Below, piece after piece: positions 26,557 through 35,164 of a stretch of DNA of 64,000 bases; positions within the stretch are counted from its first letter, which is position 1, and every line of letters starts with the position of its first letter. The notes below the pieces were generated by a model. It saw nothing but the letters and a program-made list of their open reading frames with translations, had not been told where the DNA came from and made no database searches. The position numbers and the translations under genes are program-made. Source of the stretch: Vagococcus luciliae (GTDB taxonomy: Bacteria > Bacillota > Bacilli > Lactobacillales > Vagococcaceae); NCBI RefSeq assembly GCF_024637875.1, contig NZ_CP102451.1, positions 437,001 to 501,000 on the forward strand. The letters are read 5' to 3'.

Positions 26557-27108
26557 TTAGTTTTCTACTTGGTTGTCAATTTCAATTGTTTTAGTGTCAC
26601 CTTTTTCAGCTGCTTCAATTAATTGTTTTGCATATTCTTTAAAGCTATCTGTTGAGTGAGTTGCTCCTGTAATTGTATCAATATCTGAAGGATTTTGTTT
26701 ATCTAACAACTCTTTGTTTAACTCAGGAATGTATTTTTCTGGTGAAGTTTTAGCTACTTCTTCCATTTTTTTGTTGTATTCAGCATCTTCTACTTTAGAT
26801 TTACCATCTTTATTTACGTTGTCGTAGTTAGATTCAGTAATTTTTCCATCTTTTACAACGATAGTAAATACAACACGGTAACCATTGTTATAATTTTTTT
26901 CTTCTAATTTGTATTCACCATCTTTTAATTCTCCAATTGTCATAGATGATTCTTCTGTTGTTGATGAATCTTTTGCGACAACTGAACTTGATGCTTCAGT
27001 ACTTGATGAAGCTGCTGTATCATCTTTTTTATCTCCACCACAAGCAGCTAATAGGACTGTTGTTAACGCCAACATTGTGACACCTGACACTAATTTTTTA
27101 ATTTTCAT
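26557..27108 (-). CDS. pplA: FMN-binding lipoprotein (PplA-like electron carrier)
   Basis: Surface lipoprotein thought to carry electrons to extracellular acceptors through covalently bound FMN. Lipobox LAAC (Cys23), then a Ser/Thr-rich linker (about residues 30-55), then one FMN-binding domain ending in DTITGATHST with the flavinylated Thr about residue 150. Listeria PplA has two such domains; this one has one (183 aa). A longer frame starts at 27153, but AAGGTGGG lies before ATG 27108, which opens the signal peptide. It has a good own promoter (27159-27187) and terminator. Divergent from ndh2. Confidence 0.92.
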   Translation of the reverse strand: MKIKKLVSGVTMLALTTVLLAACGGDKKDDTAASSSTEASSSVVAKDSSTTEESSMTIGELKDGEYKLEEKNYNNGYRVVFTIVVKDGKITESNYDNVNKDGKSKVEDAEYNKKMEEVAKTSPEKYIPELNKELLDKQNPSDIDTITGATHSTDSFKEYAKQLIEAAEKGDTKTIEIDNQVEN

Positions 27109-27158
27109 ATGAATAACCCACCTTTTTAATATTCTTTGTGAACTTCTAATCACTTGTT

Positions 27159-27187
27159 ATTTTATAACATAGTAACTAAAATTGCAA
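27159..27187 (-). promoter_or_regulatory. Promoter of pplA
   Basis: On the minus strand TTGCAA (27187-27182), a 17-base spacer and TAAAAT (27164-27159), about 50 bases before the start codon. Confidence 0.75.
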
Positions 27188-27397
27188 CGCCTTTCAATAA
27201 CTTTATTCAATTTTTCACATTTTTCTAATCCTACTCTTAATTCCTTTTGTTTTCAATAAAATCAAAGATTTGTTAGACTTTTATTTTGAAAAACTGTATA
27301 ATTGTAAGTAATTGTGTAAATCTTTTCACGTTGTCATTATTTATTTATATTCTGCACAATTCACAAACTATGTTACATAAATAAAGGAGAGTATTTT

Positions 27398-29311
27398 ATG
27401 ACAAAAACTGAAATAGTTATTGTTGGAGCAGGTTATTCTGGGATAGCTGCCACAAAGATGTTATCAAAAAAATTGAAAAAAAATCCTGATGCTCATATCA
27501 CATTGATTGATCGTCATTCCTATCAAACAATGATGACAGAATTACATGAGGTTGCTGGGGGACGTGTTGAACCTGAAGCAATTCAATATGATTTACAACG
27601 CTTATTTTGTAAACGTAAAAATGTAAGCATTGTAACTGATACTGTCACAACGATTGATAAAGAGAAAAAAGTGGTGAAAACACAGCAAGGTTCTTATTCT
27701 TTTGACTACCTAGTCTTAGGTATGGGAGGAGAACCTAATGACTTTGGTACACCTGGTGTGAAAGAACACGGGTTTACATTATGGTCAATGGATGATGCCA
27801 TTAAAATAAGAGAACACATCGAGCGTACCGTTGCTTTAGCAGCAGTTGAACCTGATGAAGCAAAACGTAACGCCATGTTGAATTTTGTTGTTTGTGGTTC
27901 TGGATTTACTGGTATCGAGATGGTCGGTGAATTAATCGACTGGAAAGATAGATTAGCTAAAAACAACAAAATTAAACCAGAAGACATTAACTTAATGGTT
28001 GTCGAAGCAGCACCAACGATTTTAAACATGCTAGATCGTAATGATGCGGCTAAAGCTGAAAAATATCTAACAAAAAAAGGTGTTAGCATCTTAAAAGATA
28101 TGCCAATCGTTGAAGTCAATGAGGATCATATCGTATTAAAATCCGGTGAAAAAATTCCAACACACACATTAATTTGGACTGCTGGTGTCAAGGCAAACAG
28201 TGACGCTGAAAAATTTGATATACCTGCTGCTCGTGCTAATCGTTTGGTTTCAAACGAATACATGCAAGCAAAAGGATTTGAAGACAAAGGAATTTATGTG
28301 GTTGGAGATTTAGTTTACTTTGAAGAATCTGACAAAGAAAACCGTCCAACACCACAAATCGTTCAAGCTGCTGAACAAACAGGTTTGTGTGCAGCAAAAA
28401 ATATTTTAGCTACTATCAACGGCACTGAAAAAGAAGCTTATAAAGGAAAATATGATGGCTTCATGGTATCCATTGGTTCTAAGTATGCTGTTGCTTGTGT
28501 CTTTGATAAATATCATTTAAGTGGATTCTTTGCGATGTTAATGAAACACATCATCAATTTACGTTACTTCTTCGATATTCGCTCAGGATACTATATGTTC
28601 CAATACATCATGCATGAATTTTTCCGAATTAAAAATGAACGTAACATCTTCAGAGGTCATACTTCACGTAACAGTAACGTCTTATGGTCAGTTCCTTTGC
28701 GTATTTTCTATGGTTGTGTTTGGCTAGTTGAAGCTATGAAAAAAGTAGTTGGGAATGGTAAAGTATTACAACCTAGCACATGGTTTGGCGATGGATCATG
28801 GTTTACCAATACAGTAGCGTTTCCATTTGAATGGTTACAACCTACTTCTGATGCAACATCTGGGGCATCTCAAGCCGCCGAAACAGCCGCTACTGCAACA
28901 CCTGATCCAACTTTTGGTCTAAGTTATGCATTTGGTGAAGAACCTATGCTAGTCTTTAAATCAATGCCTGATTGGTTTGGTTCAATCATGAAATTCATGA
29001 TGCCAAATACTGAAGTCGCATTGTTTATGCAAAAATTTATGACATTATTTGAAGTGGCTCTAGCTCTTGCGATTATCGTGGGATTATTTACTTGGTTAGC
29101 AAATGCAACCACTATTGTTTTAGTTGTAATGTTCTGTTTATCAGGAATGTTCTACTGGGTAAACATTTGGTTCTTATTCGTAGCATTCGCCTTAATGAAT
29201 GGTTCAGGTCGTGCCTTTGGATTAGACAAATGGGTTATACCATGGATCCAACGTAAATTAGGTAATTGGTGGTATGGAGATGTGAAATCTCGATACGGAG
29301 AAAAATCATAA
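27398..29311 (+). CDS. ndh2: Type II NADH dehydrogenase with C-terminal membrane domain
   Basis: Oxidises NADH and reduces the membrane (demethylmena)quinone without pumping protons. FAD-binding motif VIVGAGYSGIAATKM opens the protein, the second nucleotide-binding motif is VVCGSGFTGIEMVGEL near residue 168, and GIYVVGDLVYF near residue 305 closes the flavoprotein part (to about 400). The C-terminal 200 residues add a linker rich in Ala/Thr and several membrane segments, as in the Listeria EET Ndh2 and unlike the ordinary 400-aa Ndh. AAAGGAGAG precedes the ATG. TATAAT at 27297-27302 is a possible -10. Divergent from pplA, terminator after it. Confidence 0.93.
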   Translation: MTKTEIVIVGAGYSGIAATKMLSKKLKKNPDAHITLIDRHSYQTMMTELHEVAGGRVEPEAIQYDLQRLFCKRKNVSIVTDTVTTIDKEKKVVKTQQGSYSFDYLVLGMGGEPNDFGTPGVKEHGFTLWSMDDAIKIREHIERTVALAAVEPDEAKRNAMLNFVVCGSGFTGIEMVGELIDWKDRLAKNNKIKPEDINLMVVEAAPTILNMLDRNDAAKAEKYLTKKGVSILKDMPIVEVNEDHIVLKSGEKIPTHTLIWTAGVKANSDAEKFDIPAARANRLVSNEYMQAKGFEDKGIYVVGDLVYFEESDKENRPTPQIVQAAEQTGLCAAKNILATINGTEKEAYKGKYDGFMVSIGSKYAVACVFDKYHLSGFFAMLMKHIINLRYFFDIRSGYYMFQYIMHEFFRIKNERNIFRGHTSRNSNVLWSVPLRIFYGCVWLVEAMKKVVGNGKVLQPSTWFGDGSWFTNTVAFPFEWLQPTSDATSGASQAAETAATATPDPTFGLSYAFGEEPMLVFKSMPDWFGSIMKFMMPNTEVALFMQKFMTLFEVALALAIIVGLFTWLANATTIVLVVMFCLSGMFYWVNIWFLFVAFALMNGSGRAFGLDKWVIPWIQRKLGNWWYGDVKSRYGEKS

Positions 29312-29327
29312 ACCTAAAATACGTCAT

Positions 29328-29366
29328 AAGAAAGTTCTAGAAATTATTTTCTAGAACTTTCTTTTT
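29328..29366 (+). terminator. Terminator after ndh2
   Basis: A 16-bp perfect stem (29328-29343 with 29348-29363), a 4-base loop and a T-run. Confidence 0.93.
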
Positions 29367-29426
29367 ATTCAAAGTATTGCACAATGAATAAATTGATAGT
29401 ATTCTCACTATGATAGGAGAATAATC

Positions 29427-29966
29427 ATGTCCAAAAATAAAAAAATTATCTATATTGCGTTACTTGTTGCTCAAGGTGTTATCATAGGATTACTTGAAAA
29501 TATGATTCCCTTCCCTTTTGCCTTCGCTCCTGGAGCAAAATTAGGTTTAGCTAATTTAATCACCATCATCGCAATTTTTACTATGCCTATGAAAGATAGT
29601 TTCACATTAGTGGTTTTAAGACTATTTCTAACCACACTACTTGGAGGAACTGTTTCTACCTTAATGTATAGTGCTGTCGGTGCTTTTCTAAGTTATTTTG
29701 GGATGATCTTCCTAAAACAACTAGGACCAAAACGTATTAGCACTATTGGGATTAGTGCATTTGGCGGATTTTTACATAATGTAGGACAATTAATTGTGGC
29801 AAGTTGGATTGCTAAATCGTGGACGGTCATGTTATACCTCCCCATTCTATCATGGATTGGGATTTTAGCTGGAATTGCCATTGGGATTGCTGCAAATTAT
29901 TTAATGCAACATGTTAAAACACTTCAAGAATTTCAATTAGCTTATGATAAACACACTCTAAAATAA
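29427..29966 (+). CDS. eetB: Gx transporter / heptaprenyl diphosphate synthase component I family membrane protein
   Basis: Small membrane protein (179 aa, about five hydrophobic segments) of the Hpre_diP_synt_I / Gx-transporter family, characteristic start ALLVAQGVIIGLLENMIPFPF and PGAKLGLANLITI. In the Listeria EET locus the homologue is EetB, whose exact role is unresolved; it resembles substrate-binding S subunits of ECF-type transporters. It precedes the prenyl diphosphate synthase by 11 bases (operon). The usual partner eetA is not found on either side. Confidence 0.85.
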   Translation: MSKNKKIIYIALLVAQGVIIGLLENMIPFPFAFAPGAKLGLANLITIIAIFTMPMKDSFTLVVLRLFLTTLLGGTVSTLMYSAVGAFLSYFGMIFLKQLGPKRISTIGISAFGGFLHNVGQLIVASWIAKSWTVMLYLPILSWIGILAGIAIGIAANYLMQHVKTLQEFQLAYDKHTLK

Positions 29967-29977
29967 GGAGACTATTG

Positions 29978-30964
29978 ATGGAACCTCATGCTATGTGGAC
30001 GTCATATCCGTCCTTAAAAAAAGATTTACAAAAAACACTTAATCTCATTTCAGATTCTATCTCACTACCTAATAAAGAAGTCGAAGAGGCTATATTAGCT
30101 ATTTTTCATTCTGGCGGCAAATTATTACGTCCTGCGTATCTACTATTATTTGCTGAATTTGGTACAAAAATAGACAAAAAGAAAACCATCGCTCTAGCTG
30201 CTGCAATAGAAACCTTACATACAGCCACTCTTATTCATGATGATATTGTTGATGTAGCTGATACAAGACGTGGCACAGCAACCCTAAATTCAACCTTTAG
30301 CACAGACGTTGCGGTTTATTCTGGGGATTACCTTTTTATTATTTGTTTTAAATTATTAATTCAATATCAAAGTTCTCTAAAAAGTATTGAACTCAATACA
30401 ACTAGTATGGAAAAAGTCCTACTTGGTGAATTAGGACAAATGAGTGAACGATATAATATGAACGTTACAATTGATGATTATTTAGCCAATATTACAGGTA
30501 AAACAGCTGAACTATTTGCCTTAAGTTGTTTTGTTGGTTGTTATGAAAATGGTGGTGGAAAAAAACTGGCAAATAAATGCCGCGAAATTGGTAAAGACAT
30601 CGGTTTAGCCTTTCAAATTGTAGATGATATTTTAGATTATTCACAAAATGAAGAGACTCTTGGTAAGCCTGTTTTAGAAGATGTTCGTCAAGGTGTTTAC
30701 AGCTTACCTCTGATATGTAGCATTACTGAACACCCGCTTCTTTTTGAACCAATATTAAGTAAAAAAGAAAACATGACGCAAGAGGATGCAAAACGAATCC
30801 ATGAGTTAGTCATTGAATGTCATGGTGTTGAGAAGGCCTATGACTTAGCTTCTCACTATACTAATAGGGCACTAGACACTATCCAATCATTACCAAATAA
30901 TCAACAACAGACTAAAGAAACCATCTATGAAATCACGAAATCGATTTTACAACGAACGTTTTAA
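29978..30964 (+). CDS. dmkB: Polyprenyl diphosphate synthase (DmkB/HepT type)
   Basis: Builds the isoprenoid chain used by MenA/DmkA to make demethylmenaquinone. The first Asp-rich motif is HDDIVDVADTRRG near residue 87 and the second is QIVDDILDYSQ near residue 215; the GGKLLRP substrate motif is near residue 47. The frame is open from a TTG one codon earlier, but AAGGAG has 7-base spacing to ATG 29978, used here (328 aa). Chain length cannot be read directly. A terminator follows at once. Confidence 0.92.
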   Translation: MEPHAMWTSYPSLKKDLQKTLNLISDSISLPNKEVEEAILAIFHSGGKLLRPAYLLLFAEFGTKIDKKKTIALAAAIETLHTATLIHDDIVDVADTRRGTATLNSTFSTDVAVYSGDYLFIICFKLLIQYQSSLKSIELNTTSMEKVLLGELGQMSERYNMNVTIDDYLANITGKTAELFALSCFVGCYENGGGKKLANKCREIGKDIGLAFQIVDDILDYSQNEETLGKPVLEDVRQGVYSLPLICSITEHPLLFEPILSKKENMTQEDAKRIHELVIECHGVEKAYDLASHYTNRALDTIQSLPNNQQQTKETIYEITKSILQRTF

Positions 30965-30998
30965 ACCTTAATCTAGCAACAGATTAAGGTTCTTTTTA
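30964..30998 (+). terminator. Terminator after dmkB
   Basis: An 11-bp perfect stem (30964-30974 with 30981-30991), 6-base loop, T-rich tail. It ends the rightward EET operon. Confidence 0.93.
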
Positions 30999-31007
30999 TT
31001 CATATGG

Positions 31008-31036
31008 TTGCACCAAGTGTTTAAACCCGATATAAT
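31008..31036 (+). promoter_or_regulatory. Promoter of the ABC-F gene with a dyad over the -10
   Basis: TTGCAC (31008-31013), a 17-base spacer and TATAAT (31031-31036). The -10 is the centre of an inverted repeat CCCGATATAATCGGG (31026-31040), a possible operator or an early stem in the mRNA. Confidence 0.75.
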
Positions 31037-31094
31037 CGGGGAGATACGATAGACATTACAACAACACTAATAAAGAAAAAGTGAGGGATTTATT

Positions 31095-32717
31095 TTGATT
31101 ACTGTTTCAGATGTAAGTTTACAATTCCCGGATAGAAAACTATTCGACGATGTAAATATAAAATTCACACCAGGAAATTGTTATGGATTAATTGGTGCAA
31201 ACGGTGCTGGAAAGTCAACTTTCTTAAAGATACTTTCAAATGAAATTGAGCCATCAACTGGTTATGTTGCACTAGGACCAGATGAACGTCTAGCTACTCT
31301 TAAACAAAATCATTTCGATTATGAAGATGAAACGGTTATAGACACTGTTATTATGGGACATAAACGTCTATATGAAGTCATGCAAGAAAAGAATGCCATC
31401 TATATGAAAGAAGATTTTTCTGATGAAGATGGGATTAAAGCTGCAGAACTTGAAGGAGAATTTGCCGAATTAAATGGTTGGGAAGCTGAACCAGAAGCGG
31501 CAAGTTTACTACAAGGTTTAAATATCACAGAAGACTTACATAGTCTAAAAATGAGCGAACTAACAGCCGGACAAAAAGTAAAGGTATTGCTTGCTCAAGC
31601 ACTATTTGGCCAACCTGATGTATTACTACTAGATGAGCCAACAAATGGTCTTGATAGAGAGTCTATCGCATGGTTAGAAGAATTCTTAATTAACTTTGAT
31701 AATACTGTTATTACCGTTTCCCATGACCGCCACTTTCTAAATAAAGTATGTACACACATGGCTGACTTAGATTTTGGAAAAATCAAACTGTATGTTGGGA
31801 ACTACGATTTTTGGTTAGAGTCTAGTCAATTAGCAGCGAGACTTCAAGCTGATCAAAACGCGAAAAAAGAAGAAAAAGTCAAAGAATTACAAGCCTTTAT
31901 CGCAAGATTTAGTGCCAATGCCTCTAAATCTAAACAAGCAACTTCTCGTAAAAAAATGTTAGAAAAAATCGAATTAGATGATATTCAACCATCATCTCGT
32001 CGCTATCCATTCGTTGGATTTAATCCCGAACGTGAAATTGGAAATGATTTATTGCAAGTTGAAAATATTTCTAAAACAATTGATGGCAAAAAAATTCTTG
32101 ATAATGTCTCTTTCACATTAAGAAAAGATGACAAAGTAGCTTTTATCGCAAAAGATGATATTACCACAACGATTCTTTTTAAAATTATTATGGGCGAAAT
32201 GGAACCTGATTCAGGAACAGTTCGCTGGGGTGTAACAACTTCTCAAGCTTACTTACCTAAGGATACAACAGATGAATTTAGTAATAACATGACCATCGTG
32301 GATTGGTTACGCCAATATGCTTCAAAAGAAGAAAATGATAATACATTCCTACGTAGTTTCTTAGGACGTATGTTATTCTCTGGAGAAGACGTACTAAAAC
32401 CTGTTAATGTTTTATCTGGGGGAGAAAAAGTTCGTTGTATGTTATCTAAATTAATGCTATCTAAAGCAAACGTACTAGTGTTAGATGATCCTACAAATCA
32501 TTTGGACTTAGAATCAATCACAGCACTAAATGATGGCTTAATTTCCTTTAGTGGTTCCATTTTATTCGCTTCTCATGACCATCAATTTATCCAAACAACT
32601 GCAAATCGTATCATTGCTGTTTCTGATCAAGGAGTAATTGATCGTGCTGATACCACGTATGATGAGTTTTTAGAAAATCCTACTGTGAAAGAACAATTAA
32701 AAAAGATATTCAAATAA
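31095..32717 (+). CDS. ABC-F family ATPase (YkpA/YbiT type), ribosome-associated
   Basis: Soluble protein with two ATPase domains and no membrane part, the ABC-F class that acts on the ribosome as a translation factor; some members protect against antibiotics. The first domain has Walker A GANGAGKST near residue 35, a signature in the SELTAGQKVKVLLAQALF stretch and Walker B LLLDEPTNGL; the second has signature NVLSGGEKVRCMLSKL and DDPTNHLDLES. The second Walker A is replaced by AKDDITTTILFK. A Lys-rich linker spans about residues 250-300. The start is TTG with GTGAGGG upstream; 540 aa suits the YkpA/YbiT subgroup, which is normally housekeeping and not a resistance factor. Confidence 0.9.
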   Translation: MITVSDVSLQFPDRKLFDDVNIKFTPGNCYGLIGANGAGKSTFLKILSNEIEPSTGYVALGPDERLATLKQNHFDYEDETVIDTVIMGHKRLYEVMQEKNAIYMKEDFSDEDGIKAAELEGEFAELNGWEAEPEAASLLQGLNITEDLHSLKMSELTAGQKVKVLLAQALFGQPDVLLLDEPTNGLDRESIAWLEEFLINFDNTVITVSHDRHFLNKVCTHMADLDFGKIKLYVGNYDFWLESSQLAARLQADQNAKKEEKVKELQAFIARFSANASKSKQATSRKKMLEKIELDDIQPSSRRYPFVGFNPEREIGNDLLQVENISKTIDGKKILDNVSFTLRKDDKVAFIAKDDITTTILFKIIMGEMEPDSGTVRWGVTTSQAYLPKDTTDEFSNNMTIVDWLRQYASKEENDNTFLRSFLGRMLFSGEDVLKPVNVLSGGEKVRCMLSKLMLSKANVLVLDDPTNHLDLESITALNDGLISFSGSILFASHDHQFIQTTANRIIAVSDQGVIDRADTTYDEFLENPTVKEQLKKIFK

Positions 32718-32753
32718 AAAAATGAGTTATGCAAAAGCATAACTCATTTTTTT
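32718..32753. terminator. Bidirectional terminator between the ABC-F gene and the DUF421 gene
   Basis: A stem of about 14 bp around an AAAA loop (about 32719-32732 with 32737-32750), with A-run and T-run flanks, serves both converging genes. Confidence 0.9.
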
Positions 32754-33381
32754 AATCATATAAACTAAGAATTAACTCACCATTTACCCATTCACCTAAG
32801 TAAACATTTTGGACTTCAGCTTCTTGTTTATTTAATTCATTAAATAACCAAGATTCATCTCGTTCAATCATTTCTAACACTTCCTGATTAATGTATCCAT
32901 TCGTAATTATAGGGTATTTAACATTTTCTTCTCCATATAAAATAATAGTCAGCTGACCATTCTGTTCTTGGATTGCACGTTTTACTGAACGCGTTTCATA
33001 AACATTAGAGGTTCTTAACTTAAACATTAAATCTGTAGCAGAAATACCATGTTTTGTACACTCATCAACTAATACTTTACCATTTTTAATTAATGTTGTA
33101 GGATAACCATCTATCATTTTCTTCACAAGAGCGACATTTTCCTTAAGGTACTTAAATAACGTTACCAAAAATGTCCACATCACCAACACTAAAAAATATT
33201 GTAAGATTGATATTTGTGCATTATAGATCATCCCACCTATAATACCCCCTAAAACAAAGTTCTGTAATTGATCAAGAGGAGAGGTTGGTGCTAAATTAGC
33301 TTTTCCTAATAAATTCATTTGAAAAATTAACGTGATAATCCCAATAGCTAGTTTTATTCCTATATCCAAATATTCCTTCAT
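32752..33381 (-). CDS. DUF421-family membrane protein
   Basis: 209 aa, three N-terminal hydrophobic segments (about residues 8-25, 40-60, 65-85) and a cytosolic C-terminal domain with GKVLVDECTKHGISATDLMFKLR and the YINQEVLEMIERDESWLF stretch, typical of the YetF/DUF421 family. Function of the family is not settled. It overlaps the two-way terminator at its end and starts 4 bases after the stop of its DUF3290 partner, the usual pairing in Lactobacillales, so the two proteins probably form a membrane complex. Confidence 0.88.
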   Translation of the reverse strand: MKEYLDIGIKLAIGIITLIFQMNLLGKANLAPTSPLDQLQNFVLGGIIGGMIYNAQISILQYFLVLVMWTFLVTLFKYLKENVALVKKMIDGYPTTLIKNGKVLVDECTKHGISATDLMFKLRTSNVYETRSVKRAIQEQNGQLTIILYGEENVKYPIITNGYINQEVLEMIERDESWLFNELNKQEAEVQNVYLGEWVNGELILSLYD

Positions 33382-33385
33382 GTCA

Positions 33386-33835
33386 TCACTTCCCTGTTAC
33401 TTTTATTGATTCATCATTTACTAATACTGTATCTTCTAACTTAAATGTCGTAAAATCACTATTAAAATTCACTTGATAATATTTATTATTGATTTTTAAT
33501 ACCATTTCATCTTTTAAATACTTATAATTAACACTAATTGTCTCAGGATCAACCAATTTCTTTTTACTAACAGCATCTAAAAAGAATAACATTTGAGAAT
33601 AGTTCCCTTTTTCAGCTTTCCCCTTTTGATAATCATTTGTTTGTATTCCAATTAAAAAAACTAGTAATAAAGACAATAAAATAATTAAATCACGATATTT
33701 TAATCGACTTTTATTTTTAGACCGTCTTAAAATAAGCAATAGTACTATCAATAAAATTAATATAACTAATAAATATTGATAAATATGGCTATTACTAGAC
33801 TGATTAACAAAATAATTATATGTAAAAAACTCCAT
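33386..33835 (-). CDS. DUF3290-family membrane protein
   Basis: 149 aa with two hydrophobic segments (about residues 19-38 and 48-63) separated by a basic loop (RRSKNKSRLKYRD) and an extracellular-looking C-terminal domain (ISVNYKYLKDEMVLKINNKYYQV). DUF3290 proteins are encoded directly before DUF421 proteins in many lactic acid bacteria, and that order is kept here. No function is assigned to either. Confidence 0.85.
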   Translation of the reverse strand: MEFFTYNYFVNQSSNSHIYQYLLVILILLIVLLLILRRSKNKSRLKYRDLIILLSLLLVFLIGIQTNDYQKGKAEKGNYSQMLFFLDAVSKKKLVDPETISVNYKYLKDEMVLKINNKYYQVNFNSDFTTFKLEDTVLVNDESIKVTGK

Positions 33836-33910
33836 TTAGCCCAACTCCCTAATTAATTATAATAATATTATACTATCTTTATTAACTAATAACACATGTA
33901 ATATATAATA

Positions 33911-33946
33911 AAAGACGATTTAAATCGCAACATTTAAATCGTCTCA
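33911..33946 (-). terminator. Terminator of the WxL cluster
   Basis: On the minus strand a perfect 12-bp stem (33943-33932 with 33925-33914), a 6-base loop and a T-rich tail, 7 bases after the signal-peptidase-like gene. It separates the WxL cluster from the DUF3290/DUF421 pair. Confidence 0.9.
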
Positions 33947-33949
33947 TCT

Positions 33950-34480
33950 TTATTTAGTATGAATAATAGTGATTAATTTCCCTTTAATTTCGTCACGATG
34001 AATTAGACCATAATACCTACTATCATTGCTAAACGGTCTATTGTCACCTAATAATAAATACTCATCTCGAGGTATACTATTAAGCTCTCCAAAAGTACTC
34101 AACGTAAACGAATCAGTATATAATTGATTGTTATCATGTTTATAAACTGATTTATTAATAAGAAAAGGTTCTTCAAGTGGACTGCCATTAACATATAATA
34201 CATCATCAGAATAAGATATAAATTCTTCTGGTAATCCTATTATACGTAAAAACACCAACTGACTATTTATTTGACATAATACTATATCAAAACGTTGTAA
34301 TCTCATATTTTTTTTTACTAATACCACATCTTTTTTTTTTAGTGTAGGAGCCATTCTATTATCCGATACAATTGAGACTCTATAAAATAACTGAGAAAAG
34401 CATAGTAAACATATGACAGTGATCAAAACAGATAGGAATAAACGCCGATAAGACAGTCGTGTTATATACTTTTTTATCAT
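33950..34480 (-). CDS. Signal peptidase I-like protein lacking the catalytic Ser-Lys pair
   Basis: One N-terminal membrane segment (about residues 14-32) and an S26-peptidase-like extracellular domain, 176 aa from ATG 34480 (AAGGG upstream; a TTG three codons earlier is less likely). The fold markers are intact: the PTL box, RIIGLPEE and GDNRPFSNDSR. But the catalytic Ser position before Met-x-Pro-Thr-Leu is Arg42 (NRMAPTL), and the general-base Lys position before R-I-I-G is Leu78 (VFLRIIGLP). It should therefore not cleave signal peptides. Inactive relatives (SipA of streptococcal pilus loci) assist pilus assembly, so a chaperone or scaffold role for the WxL proteins is plausible. Last gene of the cluster. 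Confidence 0.87.
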   Translation of the reverse strand: MIKKYITRLSYRRLFLSVLITVICLLCFSQLFYRVSIVSDNRMAPTLKKKDVVLVKKNMRLQRFDIVLCQINSQLVFLRIIGLPEEFISYSDDVLYVNGSPLEEPFLINKSVYKHDNNQLYTDSFTLSTFGELNSIPRDEYLLLGDNRPFSNDSRYYGLIHRDEIKGKLITIIHTK

Positions 34481-34498
34481 ATACTTCAACCCTTACAC

Positions 34499-35152
34499 TT
34501 ATTTTTTATGTATTCTACTTTCATCAATATTAAAATAATTAAAAACAGCTTTTTGATTTTCTTTAACTATATTTAAATTTTGAATACATTCATTTGATAA
34601 CTCTTCATTTCCATAAAGTTGTTGTATAATAGGAACTGTGTTCATTCCGGCTTCTGATAAACTTTTATAATATTTATTTAATAATCGCTGACCATCTACT
34701 GATAACATATCACTAGGAGTTTCAGTCATGTAAGAAGCCATTCGATTAGAGTTATCAGTTATCTTTTTAGTCACATCTTCTTTTTTACCTTCAGATTTTT
34801 TTGCTTGAGTTACACTTTTTTCATAATTATCGACTAAAAAATAACCCGACATTACTATTTCTAAATCTTCCGAAAATAAGTGTTTTTCAACATAATTTTT
34901 AATCAAAAAGTATCCACTCATTACGACAATAGATATAAAAAACAGAACTAACGCTCTTTTTAAATAACGAGCTTGATTTTTTGATAATTGACGTAATTGT
35001 TTTCGATATTTTTTTTTATGACGTTTTTTTTTATTAAGAGATAATATCTTTTTTTTATTGATGAAGTAAATTATTGTATTAAGTAATGAAAAGGCTAGAA
35101 ACACAATAGAAAGAGAAATCAAACAAATAAACAATATTTCGATTATATTCAT
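34499..35152 (-). CDS. Hypothetical two-TM protein of the WxL cluster
   Basis: 217 aa, family not recognised. A first membrane segment (about residues 7-31) is followed by a very basic cytoplasmic stretch (residues 33-66, with many Lys/Arg) and a second segment (about 67-87). The remainder is a charged, helical, extracellular domain. The second segment's end is duplicated: MSGYFLIKNY is followed about 20 residues later by MSGYFLVDNY. It lies 13 bases after the DUF916 gene and 18 before the dead signal peptidase, so it belongs to the same transcript. Confidence 0.8.
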   Translation of the reverse strand: MNIIEILFICLISLSIVFLAFSLLNTIIYFINKKKILSLNKKKRHKKKYRKQLRQLSKNQARYLKRALVLFFISIVVMSGYFLIKNYVEKHLFSEDLEIVMSGYFLVDNYEKSVTQAKKSEGKKEDVTKKITDNSNRMASYMTETPSDMLSVDGQRLLNKYYKSLSEAGMNTVPIIQQLYGNEELSNECIQNLNIVKENQKAVFNYFNIDESRIHKK

Positions 35153-35164
35153 TATTCAATACTC

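Noticed and set aside
31095-32717. Antibiotic-resistance ABC-F protein
   Set aside because: Length, linker and start resemble the housekeeping YkpA/YbiT group, and no drug-sensing leader peptide with attenuator is evident.
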